Assembly: GCF_014195535.1 (NCBI RefSeq)
Contig: NZ_JACIBY010000001.1
Span: forward strand, 1,073,811 to 1,137,810
DNA from: Runella defluvii
Lineage (GTDB): Bacteria; Bacteroidota; Bacteroidia; Cytophagales; Spirosomataceae
Length of the DNA: 64,000 nt
Reading direction: 5' to 3'
Positions 7,314-14,364 of this stretch are shown here, piece after piece. The position numbers were made by a program, and so were the translations under genes. Under the pieces are notes generated by a model. It did no database searches. It worked only from the letters and a program-made list of their open reading frames with translations, and was not told where the DNA came from. How positions within the stretch are numbered: the stretch's first letter is position 1; every line of letters begins with the position of its first letter.

Positions 7314-8393
7314 TTAGTGACCGTAATTTTCTTTTAGTTTTCGCATCAAAAGCCGCACTCCCTGTTGGGTGTCGGGGCTGAACGAGTTGGTAAAAATAAG
7401 GTAAGCTTTGTTTTTGAGTCGGTCGATGTGGGCAATGGTATAGTAGGTGCCAACTGTACCCGAATGAGTCGAAAGTTCGTTGCCGTTTTCGTAAATGTTG
7501 TACCAGCCGAGGGAGTAATTTTTAATACCCTTGTGAATAAACTGATAGGTGGTAGGAGCGAGGTAATTTTTTTGCCCACTTAGTCCTTGTAAATTGAGTT
7601 GGATAAACTTGACGTAATCGGTGAGACGCATGTTGATGTCCCCCGCAGGTTCCGTATAGTCCAAATGGTAATCGAAAGTGGAGGGGACAGGTTGCAATTT
7701 GCCGTTTTCAAAGCTATGCCCCCACGTATCTTTATGTTTCTGATTTTCGGGCCAAGACAATTGGACGTTTAGCTTGAGTTGTTTGTTCAATTCTTCGTCC
7801 ACCAACTGCTCCCAACTTTTGGCAGTTACTTTTTCCAGCATCAGGGTCGCTAGGGTATAACTTGCGTTGGAATAAATAAAGGGAGTATTTTCGTCCATTT
7901 TTACGGGGTCGAGGGTAAGAACAAAGGCCCCAAACTGCTTCCTTTTTTGCGGATTTGTCCCCTTAAAAGCGGGAATTACGGGGTCATTTTCTCCCTGAAA
8001 AGGCAAAATTCCTGCTTTATGTGAGAGTAAGTCCTGCAAAGTAATGGCGGCATAGGCAGGTTTACTTTTCTTTTTCCATTCGGGAAATACCTCAAAAAAC
8101 TTCGTTGTCCATTTTAGCTTGCCTTTTTCCACATACTTGGCAATGATAAAAGCCGTCATGGCTTTGGTGTTAGAGCCAATATGGAAGCGGTCGTTGAGGG
8201 TGGCCGTGTCGGGTAGTGCGATAGAATGCCTTCCCAAAGCGGCGATTTCTAAGGTAGAATTAGCATCGACGACGGCATAGTTAATTTCGGGAATGTGGTA
8301 AGCTTTGCGGATTGAATCGGCAAAAGAAACCGTTTTTTGGGCTAAGCCACAAGTGGCACTTAGCAAAAAGAAGGCAGCGATTGCAATTTTCAT
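7314..8393 (-). CDS. Serine hydrolase, class C beta-lactamase/penicillin-binding-like
   Basis: 359 residues from MKIAIAAFFLLSATCGLAQ (signal peptide, periplasmic). Family motifs are in order: SxxK as SNTK (74-77, nucleophile and general base), YxN as YSN (174-176) and an HSG triad (310-312) in place of KTG. This is the beta-lactamase family (PF00144), whose members are mostly esterases or D-peptidases rather than resistance enzymes; nothing shows beta-lactam hydrolysis. The frame extends upstream to 8651 but overlaps the next gene and lacks coding character. Between two regulator/barrel gene pairs, all on the minus strand. Confidence 0.85.
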   Translation of the reverse strand: MKIAIAAFFLLSATCGLAQKTVSFADSIRKAYHIPEINYAVVDANSTLEIAALGRHSIALPDTATLNDRFHIGSNTKAMTAFIIAKYVEKGKLKWTTKFFEVFPEWKKKSKPAYAAITLQDLLSHKAGILPFQGENDPVIPAFKGTNPQKRKQFGAFVLTLDPVKMDENTPFIYSNASYTLATLMLEKVTAKSWEQLVDEELNKQLKLNVQLSWPENQKHKDTWGHSFENGKLQPVPSTFDYHLDYTEPAGDINMRLTDYVKFIQLNLQGLSGQKNYLAPTTYQFIHKGIKNYSLGWYNIYENGNELSTHSGTVGTYYTIAHIDRLKNKAYLIFTNSFSPDTQQGVRLLMRKLKENYGH

Positions 8394-8445
8394 TTTGGTT
8401 CTGTCGGCTATTTTCTGTTCCACATTGCAAGTTACGGACGAATGA

Positions 8446-9084
8446 TTAAAAATTAAACCCAAAATGAAAGCCTGGTTCTCCCCAGACAAATTTCGACCAT
8501 TTATCATCCAACTGTTTGAATCCATCAGGTAATGTTGTGTGATAAGCACGGTGGGTAATGGCAATGGAGGGTTGAATAAAAAACCTGTCTTTAAAGAGTT
8601 TGATGTGATAACCAACGCGGTAGGTGTTGAAAATCTGAAAGCCATTGTCAATGTTTTTGCCGTCAGTATTCACGAATTTTTGCAACGTTGGCATGACATT
8701 CAGTTCGGCGTATAAACCTTGCCACAAAAAACGTTGGTACGCCACCGAAACGCCATATTCACGGACATACCCAGGGAATTTTTCTTCTGGTTTTCCATAG
8801 GCTTTGTTTAAAAAGGGGTGAATCCCATTCGGCCAAGCATATTTCCATGTTTTGGGTTCTAAGGTAATTACATCTTTTCCCGTAATACGATAACCAATGT
8901 TGAGTTGGGCAAAGTTGGGGGGATTGGTCGTGGCCAAATTGCCCAATAAAAATACCGTACTGCCAACAAACCACTTTTTATAGGTGTTTTCTTGGTTGGC
9001 ATATTGTGCCTTTACCTGTGAACTAATTACGAGCACTAAGGCGAGTGCAATCCATAAATTTTTCTTTTGCATGTCTGTTTTCAT
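8446..9084 (-). CDS. Secreted outer-membrane beta-barrel-like protein
   Basis: 212 residues; the start at 9084 (MKTDMQKKN) or 9072 is chosen because a signal peptide (LWIALALVLVISSQVKAQ) follows. The mature part has alternating strands, many aromatic residues (GYHIKLFKDRFFIQPSIAI, GEPGFHFGFNF) and a terminal Phe, typical for outer-membrane barrels. A -7 box TACTTTTG (9103-9110, minus strand) lies 18 nt before the ATG without a convincing -33 element. Function unknown; the neighbouring Crp/Fnr gene upstream may regulate it. Confidence 0.6.
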   Translation of the reverse strand: MKTDMQKKNLWIALALVLVISSQVKAQYANQENTYKKWFVGSTVFLLGNLATTNPPNFAQLNIGYRITGKDVITLEPKTWKYAWPNGIHPFLNKAYGKPEEKFPGYVREYGVSVAYQRFLWQGLYAELNVMPTLQKFVNTDGKNIDNGFQIFNTYRVGYHIKLFKDRFFIQPSIAITHRAYHTTLPDGFKQLDDKWSKFVWGEPGFHFGFNF

Positions 9085-9157
9085 TTGTGTTAAACGATGC
9101 TGCAAAAGTAGAAGTAGGGATTGCCTAACCTCGTTCACTTAAGTTAAGAAACGTACC

Positions 9158-9739
9158 TTAGCTTTTATCTTTTTCCGTAATTCTGGCGCGTAGTCGGCTC
9201 AACGATTGGGGTTTAATACCCAAATAGCTGGCTAATTGGTGTTGTGGGACTCGCTGAATCAGGTCGGGTCTTTTATGGAGTAAGTTTAGGTAGCGCTGCT
9301 CGGGGGAAGAAGTCTTGAACTCGTCAAAGTCTATACGTTGTTTGGCCAACAATTCTTCCGATAACATCCGACACATGATTTCAAACTTGGGAAACTTGCT
9401 GTTGACTTCTACCTCCATGTCCGAATTTGAAACGGTAAGAATGCTGTCTTCTACGCAACTGACGTAATAGTCGGATGGCATTTTATTTATCACGCAAGGA
9501 GGCGTTAAGGCTTCCATTTCGGTGTAGAAAGCAGTGGTTTTTTCTTCCCCGTCTAAAATGTAATAGCTTCTAATACAGCCTTTTAGTACGAAGTAACTCT
9601 CTTTTGATTTTTGACCTTCCTTGAGTAAAATCGTCCCTTTCTTGACAGAGTGAAAGAGGTCTAACGAAAGCAGGACGTTTTTTTCATCGTCGGTCAGAGT
9701 GATGTATTTTGAAATAAAGTCAAACAGGGTGTTTTTCAT
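9158..9739 (-). CDS. Crp/Fnr-family transcriptional regulator
   Basis: 193 residues from MKNTLFDFISKYITLTDDE; codons upstream to 9796 are not conserved in character. N-terminal cNMP-binding-like domain (about 20-120; HSVKKGTILLKEGQKSKESYFVLKGCIRSYY) followed by an HTH at the C-terminus (HQLASYLGIKPQSLSRLRARI). It differs from the regulator at 6721-7284 but shares the same architecture and terminal HTH form, so the two are paralogues. Effector unknown. The downstream barrel-protein gene starts 74 bp after its stop. Confidence 0.85.
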   Translation of the reverse strand: MKNTLFDFISKYITLTDDEKNVLLSLDLFHSVKKGTILLKEGQKSKESYFVLKGCIRSYYILDGEEKTTAFYTEMEALTPPCVINKMPSDYYVSCVEDSILTVSNSDMEVEVNSKFPKFEIMCRMLSEELLAKQRIDFDEFKTSSPEQRYLNLLHKRPDLIQRVPQHQLASYLGIKPQSLSRLRARITEKDKS

Positions 9740-9762
9740 GATTTGGCTGTTGCTATTGTTGG

Positions 9763-10161
9763 TTATACTTGGTGCAAAGGCGTTGCATTTATCCATTCGT
9801 TGACAATCTCTATCAATTCCGATTTTCCATTTTCGATGTCCTCCAGACTTTTGAAAGTTATAATTGCGCGGTCATTTTCTTTCCAGACCAACCTCTTACT
9901 TTTATTCGCAATTAGTTTGTCTTCAGGCTGTGCTTGTTTGCTTACACCTCTATGAAAAATCAATTGCACTTGTTTCGTGGGAGGTTGAATTCTCATTGTA
10001 ATTCTATCCGCATTGCCAACGCAGTAGTTGGGGCCATTCCATTTTATATTTTCTGTTAAATCTGGATTTGCAGATAGAATGTAACTTCTTACTTGTTCTA
10101 TTTCTTCTCTAAACAGATGATTTTGCTCATCCAAGAATTTTGTTACCTCAGTATTTTTCAT
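9763..10161 (-). CDS. DUF1801 domain protein (YdhG-like)
   Basis: 132 residues, no signal peptide. The segment IEQVRSYILSANPDLTENIKWNG.NYCV followed by RI.P....QLIFHRG matches the DUF1801/YdhG-like fold, small cytosolic proteins of unknown biochemical role (related to iron-chaperone frataxin-like YdhG). C-terminal helix pair contains the RAIITFKSLEDIENGKSELIEIVNEWI stretch. Its upstream side is bounded by interspersed repeat R1. Confidence 0.7.
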   Translation of the reverse strand: MKNTEVTKFLDEQNHLFREEIEQVRSYILSANPDLTENIKWNGPNYCVGNADRITMRIQPPTKQVQLIFHRGVSKQAQPEDKLIANKSKRLVWKENDRAIITFKSLEDIENGKSELIEIVNEWINATPLHQV

Positions 10162-10220
10162 TTTGTTAATGCCTTATCTCTGACAGAATACGCTAAGGTA
10201 GTTTAATTTGATTATTTTCC

Positions 10221-10330
10221 GATAGCGCGAGTGTTCCACTCGTGCTGACTATCCCAAGGCTTCAAGCCTAGGTTAGGAACCGAAAGGCTAGAAGTTTTTG
10301 ACTAAGGCCACGTGTGGGGGGCGTAACATC
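10221..10330. repeat. Interspersed repeat R1
   Basis: Begins gatagcgcgagtgttccact and contains hairpins GAGTG-ttc-CACTC and aGGCTTcAAGCCt, then ggaaccgaaaggctagaag and ggccacgtgtggg. The first 75 bp are almost identical to R2 (11222) and close to R3 (12358). It lacks the distal half present in R2. Confidence 0.9.
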
Positions 10331-10351
10331 GAGAAAATCAAATGAAGTAAA

Positions 10352-11173
10352 CTATTTACATTGATATATATATCCAAATTCTTTACTTAATGTTCCATCA
10401 CTAAATATTATTTCACTTGACAATAGGAAGCCATTTGCATTAAATTGATATACATACATGCCTTTTGAGGTAGAATTTCCATTGAATTTAATTGCTTGTT
10501 CAGGATAAAACTTATCACTTTCCCCGAAGCTGCAAAAATAAGGAATCTTCGTTTTAATAGGAATTTTACTAATTATATATTGATAAAATAGATGTTTTTC
10601 AGAATTTCTTTTGTTAACAAAAGAAGAAGTGTACCATTTTGAAACAGAACCTTCAGAATATTCAAATTCATTGATATAATAATCTCCTGTAAATTCTCCT
10701 GTAGTGCTATTTTGGTCTTTTTGGGTTGATTTTATCAGGTAGTTTTTACTATCATATTCTGAGAAAATAGTTGTTGTAGGAAATTTACCTTTTGGATTAC
10801 TGAATATTTCCCTTCGCATGACTTTCCCATTTTTATCGCAAAAGTATTTCGTAAGCAACAGACCATTAACATACTTGACCATATATGGATTTATATCTGA
10901 GTCTAAATTGTTTCTATTTTCTTGGTATGTATATTTTGTAGTATCGTTTTGTTCAATCTCAAAATAACTAATCAATTTATTGTCATTGTTATAATTGTAA
11001 ATTGCTGTTACACCTCCACCGCCTTTGTTGCCTTGTGACAAACTTGAGCTTTTTTTTAGTAAACACTCAGGTGAGGTGTTCTCAATAGCTGGATCGTTTT
11101 TAGGGGTTTTATTACATGAAAAAAAACTCGTAAAAATCAGTAATAGTGTAATGCCTGCTAAATTTAAATTCAT
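10352..11173 (-). CDS. Putative lipoprotein, related to the one at 35.8 kb
   Basis: 273 residues from MNLNLAGITLLLIFTSFFSC, a lipoprotein-type signal with Cys at the cleavage point. The body holds degenerate beta-rich repeats (YNYNNDNKLISYFEIEQND, YDSKNYLIKSTQKD, YQFNANGFLLSSEIIFSD), reminiscent of RHS/YD-like text, and ends GYIYQCK. The plan (lipoprotein signal, ECLL near residue 36, repeats, terminal YxYxxxCK) matches the 272-residue protein at 35772-36590, so the two are probably one family. Very AT-rich compared with neighbours and enclosed by repeats R1 and R2, suggesting later acquisition. Function unknown. Confidence 0.6.
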   Translation of the reverse strand: MNLNLAGITLLLIFTSFFSCNKTPKNDPAIENTSPECLLKKSSSLSQGNKGGGGVTAIYNYNNDNKLISYFEIEQNDTTKYTYQENRNNLDSDINPYMVKYVNGLLLTKYFCDKNGKVMRREIFSNPKGKFPTTTIFSEYDSKNYLIKSTQKDQNSTTGEFTGDYYINEFEYSEGSVSKWYTSSFVNKRNSEKHLFYQYIISKIPIKTKIPYFCSFGESDKFYPEQAIKFNGNSTSKGMYVYQFNANGFLLSSEIIFSDGTLSKEFGYIYQCK

Positions 11174-11221
11174 AAAACTAAACAATTATAATGTGTTTTT
11201 TTTAGTTTAAAATTGCTTTGC

Positions 11222-11460
11222 GATAGCGCGAGTGTCCCACTCGTGCTGACTATCCCAAGGCTTCAAGCCTAGGTTAGGAACCGAAAGGCTAGAAGTTTGT
11301 TGATAAAGGCCACATGTGGGATGCACGCGGTATCGGAGGTTGGGAGCACTCACTGCCAAGCTAGCCGCTCGCCCGAGTTCCGTTCAATCCCAAACACTTT
11401 CAGGAGTTTCATGGCGTGGTTTTCAGCTACTACGAAACCTTAATTATTGGGCATAGTGCA
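11222..11460. repeat. Interspersed repeat R2 (longest copy)
   Basis: Starts like R1 (gatagcgcgagtgtcccact), keeps the ggcttcaagcc hairpin and continues with gcacgcggtatcggaggttg, actcactgccaagctagccg, and a distal part (cgttcaatcccaaacacttt... gtttcatggcgtggttttca) that recurs in R4 at 18.1 kb. Lies between the lipoprotein gene and the Rpn-like gene. Confidence 0.9.
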
Positions 11461-11467
11461 TTTTGTC

Positions 11468-12316
11468 CTACAACTTGTCGATTTCGTCTTTTGACAAGCC
11501 TGTATATTTCATTATTTTGTCAATAGGCTCTTTGTCTGATTTCATTAATCTAGCCATTTCAATTTTTCCTTCAATTTTTCCTTCAACTTTTCCTTCGCCA
11601 AAAGCGGTGTCAATAACACCTTTTAAGTCTCGATACGTTTTCAAACTGTTTTCATAATTGTCCAATTCAGCTTGGCCAAACTTGGCAAGTTCTGCTTTCT
11701 CAAAGGCTTGGATAAATACTTCGTCTTTAAAAATTGTTGGAATGGTTTGAAAATCCTCTAAATGCTTGATGAAATACAACCATTTGTCCAAACGGGTGTT
11801 TAACTCATCTTCCGTTTGTTTGAAGTTGGGCATTTCAAGGTAGATATAGGTTAGCTTATTATAAAAAATTTTACCGTTTTGGTTTTTCAATTTGATGGTA
11901 TGAACTACTCCACTTCTTTCGGGCTCATTTTCGTAGTCGTCAAACGTAAAATCAAGAATACCAATACAATAAACAGCTTTCAAGTTGTAATTCCAGTCAC
12001 CTTTTTCGGCTTGTTCCCGAATAGGGAAAGTCGAATAATAGATAGTCCTTTCCTTAAAATAATTTTGTTTTGCTTTTTGTAGTTCTACAATGAATTTTTC
12101 GCCCTTTTCGTTTTCACAATAGATGTCATAAATAGCTTTACGGTCAGCGTCGGTTTGTCCTAAATGTTCTGTATTTTTAAAGTTCAGGTCAACGATTTTG
12201 CTGGTTTGAGGCAAAAGAGCGTTCAAAAAGTCAATCAATAATGGTTTACTTGCCTCTTCTCCGAAGATTTTCTTAAATCCAAAGTCAGTAAAAGGGTTTA
12301 CATATTTTGCTTTCAT
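11468..12316 (-). CDS. Rpn/PD-(D/E)XK-nuclease-family transposase-like protein
   Basis: 282 residues from MKAKYVNPFTDFGFKKIFG, the standard N-terminus of the recombination-promoting nuclease (Rpn)/transposase_31-like family. Nuclease residues are visible as D64 in AIYDIYC and E78-x-Q80 in FIVELQ. The C-terminus has GKxEGKIEGKIE repeats from a 12-bp tandem (aatttttccttc, 11565-11600) and a final helix LMKSDKEPIDKIMKYTGLSKDEID. Family members cut DNA and stimulate RecA-independent recombination. A -7 box TATCTTTG (12339-12346) lies 22 nt upstream, supporting this start. Enclosed by R2 and R3. Confidence 0.85.
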   Translation of the reverse strand: MKAKYVNPFTDFGFKKIFGEEASKPLLIDFLNALLPQTSKIVDLNFKNTEHLGQTDADRKAIYDIYCENEKGEKFIVELQKAKQNYFKERTIYYSTFPIREQAEKGDWNYNLKAVYCIGILDFTFDDYENEPERSGVVHTIKLKNQNGKIFYNKLTYIYLEMPNFKQTEDELNTRLDKWLYFIKHLEDFQTIPTIFKDEVFIQAFEKAELAKFGQAELDNYENSLKTYRDLKGVIDTAFGEGKVEGKIEGKIEMARLMKSDKEPIDKIMKYTGLSKDEIDKL

Positions 12317-12357
12317 CGCTTTATCTATAATTAGTAAGCAAAGATAACCAACTTTCT

Positions 12358-12500
12358 GATAGCGCGAGTGTTCCACTCGTGCTTACTATCCCAAGGCTTC
12401 GAGCCCAGGCTGACAGTCGAAAGGCTTATAAAGGCCACGTGTAGGATGCACGCGGTATCGGAGGTTGGGGTCACTCACTGCCAAGCTGGCCGCTTCTTGC
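12358..12500. repeat. Interspersed repeat R3
   Basis: Starts gatagcgcgagtgttccact, as R1 and R2, diverges in the middle (ggcttcgagcccaggctgac), then rejoins R2 at gcacgcggtatcggaggttg and actcactgccaagctggccg before ending near 12495. Part of a 531-bp gene-free stretch (12317-12847) that otherwise holds the two inverted repeats listed next and AT-rich sequence without a gene. Confidence 0.9.
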
Positions 12501-12538
12501 TCCAGAGGAACCAAATCTTCGTAGAAATAAATAATTAT

Positions 12539-12614
12539 CCTCCCCTAAAGCCCCGTCGGTGCGGCCGACGTTCGGTGACCTCTTTCACTAAGCGTCGGCT
12601 ATTTCGGGAGGGGT
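12539..12614. other. Inverted-repeat element
   Basis: Outer arms cctcccct / gggagggg enclose gccccgtcgg, ccgacg and agcgtcggct segments that can pair with each other, giving a GC-rich branched structure in AT-rich surroundings, followed by T-rich sequence. No coding capacity. Could be a degenerate terminator or a remnant of a mobile repeat. Confidence 0.4.
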
Positions 12615-12790
12615 TTATTATTTTTCTACAAAGGTTTTGCCTCTCCGAGGCTGTTTTTTTTAATGCGTTTAACCTATTAAAATAGAAAACGCACTATAAA
12701 TACCAAAAAAGCATTTGTAATGCTCTTATAGTGAGGTGTTTGTCGATTGCGAAGTAGCGACGAATAAACCCAAAATGCGCAGTCCTTTTT

Positions 12791-12824
12791 CATCCCGTCC
12801 CAACCAGCAAGTTGGGGCGGGATG
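12791..12824. terminator. Hairpin downstream of the VOC gene
   Basis: Arms catcccgtcccaac (12791-12804) and gttggggcgggatg (12811-12824), one mismatch, six-base loop. It stands 24 bp past the stop of the minus-strand VOC gene. No T-run on the minus strand, so termination is plausible but not certain. Confidence 0.45.
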
Positions 12825-12847
12825 TTCCTTTATCTCCGAACACTCAG

Positions 12848-13303
12848 CTACCCTTTCCCCATGTTCTGCCTAATGACAAAGGAGTTGTTATCAGGGTCGC
12901 AGAAGAAAAAGAAAAGGTCAACGTAGCCCTCGTCGGAGGTGTTGGAAATGATGTATTTGTCATCGCCTTCGCCACCGCCCATTGGCATCACTACCACCCC
13001 TTGTTGGAGCAAATCTTGCAAGGCCGCCTTTATATCGTCCACGATAAAACTGGGCACGGTGCCGTTGGCGGGCATGGATGGATAAGGCGCGTCAATGTCT
13101 TTGTACAGCCCAATGGTGAAAGTCCCGCCCTGTGCGCAGGGCGCATTCATTTCGAGGTAGGAGTTCGTGCCATAGGTGCCTCCGTCGCTGATGGTATAGC
13201 GTTCATCCACGGTAAAGCCCAGCACATTTTCGTAAAATGCCTGTGAGCGCAGCACGTCGCTGACCGATAGTTTGGTGACTAATTGTTGTAAATGAAAGGT
13301 CAT
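12848..13303 (-). CDS. VOC-family (glyoxalase/dioxygenase-like) protein
   Basis: 151 residues, starting MTFHLQQLVTKLSVSDVLRSQAFYENVLGF, the usual first beta-alpha-beta unit of the vicinal-oxygen-chelate fold; the second unit ends with VDLFFFFCDPDNNSFVI. Members are metal-dependent lyases, isomerases, dioxygenases or binding proteins. Third gene of an operon: its ATG overlaps the stop of the ferritin-like gene by 4 bp (ATGA), so translational coupling is likely and a role in the same pathway as the VioB-like pair is inferred. Confidence 0.8.
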   Translation of the reverse strand: MTFHLQQLVTKLSVSDVLRSQAFYENVLGFTVDERYTISDGGTYGTNSYLEMNAPCAQGGTFTIGLYKDIDAPYPSMPANGTVPSFIVDDIKAALQDLLQQGVVVMPMGGGEGDDKYIISNTSDEGYVDLFFFFCDPDNNSFVIRQNMGKG

Positions 13304-14349
13304 AATTGGGTAGTGGGTTGCACAAATTCATACGATGGCCCAATGGTGTAGCCATCCTGCCCTGGGAAAGGCATTTCGGCGAGTTTTTGGCAAGCAAGCC
13401 TCAAATCAAACATCAGTCCGATGGTGTTATTGAGGTTGTCGGGATGGCCGTTGAAAGTTTGGTGCAGCCCAAAAAGTAGGTTACTGTACGTTTGATTAAA
13501 CGAGTCCAACAACCGACGTTCTTCGGAGCCTTCGGGCAACATCTCCGCTTTGGTGTTGGGGTACAACGGAAGCACGTTAGAGGGGTCGAACGGGATAACG
13601 GGACCCGTAAACGAATAGCCGTTGGGAGCATTGGGGTCTCTGACGAGTTCTCTGCCCTTGTACAATTCCTCAAACTTATAATAGTGGGCGAGTTCGTCGT
13701 CGGTGCCCAACGGCGACACTTCGCTTCCTTCGCCTTGTTCTACGATGACGTTGATGGCATTGATGGCGTCCGTTTTGGTCAGGATGGGGTAGAGGAGGTC
13801 GGAAGAGAAAAAGCTGGAAGTTACCTGTTTGGCGGGATTGCCAGGCAATTCGTCGGGGGCGAGTTCGGCTATTTTGGCCTGCAATGCCCGATAAAAATCG
13901 CCGATGGTTTTGTACGTAGCCTCGGTTGCTGCCAGCGCCATGGTTTTAAACTCGATGGGGTTTTCGGGCTCTTCAATTTCCATAAAAACGTTGTGAACCA
14001 CGTCGAGGGAGTATTTTTCGATGCCCACAATGAGCGAACCGCCAATGCCCATGGGTAAATGCGTGGGGTAATTGGGGACAAAATCGGGGCGTGAGATGGC
14101 GGGGCATCCGCCCACGGCATTGAGGATGTTGGCCGCAATGGTCATGTGCAACATCTCTTCAATCACAATCGAGTGGATGACCTTTCGGATGTCAGACTCG
14201 GTATTGGCCTTGAACGAAAACAACGCGGTTAGGTACGGAGGAATGGTGGAATGTTCCAACTCAATGGCATTTTGCAGCATCGGAAAAAGCTCCGCTAAGC
14301 TTTTGGCATTTTGAACCGCACTTACAAATTTTGGACTTATCTTGAGCAT
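13300..14349 (-). CDS. Ferritin-like protein matching the C-terminal domain of VioB
   Basis: 349 residues. Helix-bundle carboxylates are in place: E30/E32-H33 in AIELEHSTIPPYL and E64-E65-x2-H68 in IEEMLHM, followed by NILNAVGGCP. Further on, VIVEQGEG and the helix DELAHYYKFEEL (about 218-229) correspond to the DQGEG...HYEHSHFQRL region I recall from Chromobacterium VioB. This is the ferritin-like domain of iminophenyl-pyruvate dimer synthases (VioB/RebD/StaD), here a separate protein. It begins 15 nt after the VioB-N-like gene and overlaps the VOC gene by 4 bp. No signal peptide. Substrate unknown. Confidence 0.8.
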   Translation of the reverse strand: MLKISPKFVSAVQNAKSLAELFPMLQNAIELEHSTIPPYLTALFSFKANTESDIRKVIHSIVIEEMLHMTIAANILNAVGGCPAISRPDFVPNYPTHLPMGIGGSLIVGIEKYSLDVVHNVFMEIEEPENPIEFKTMALAATEATYKTIGDFYRALQAKIAELAPDELPGNPAKQVTSSFFSSDLLYPILTKTDAINAINVIVEQGEGSEVSPLGTDDELAHYYKFEELYKGRELVRDPNAPNGYSFTGPVIPFDPSNVLPLYPNTKAEMLPEGSEERRLLDSFNQTYSNLLFGLHQTFNGHPDNLNNTIGLMFDLRLACQKLAEMPFPGQDGYTIGPSYEFVQPTTQL

Positions 14350-14364
14350 GATGATTATTCAGGT

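Noticed and set aside
7314-8393. An antibiotic-resistance beta-lactamase
   Set aside because: Only general family motifs; HSG in place of KTG and the wide esterase/peptidase family make a resistance role unsupported.
12368-12685. Plus-strand open frame of 105 codons
   Set aside because: Runs through repeat R3 and the inverted repeat; composition not protein-like.
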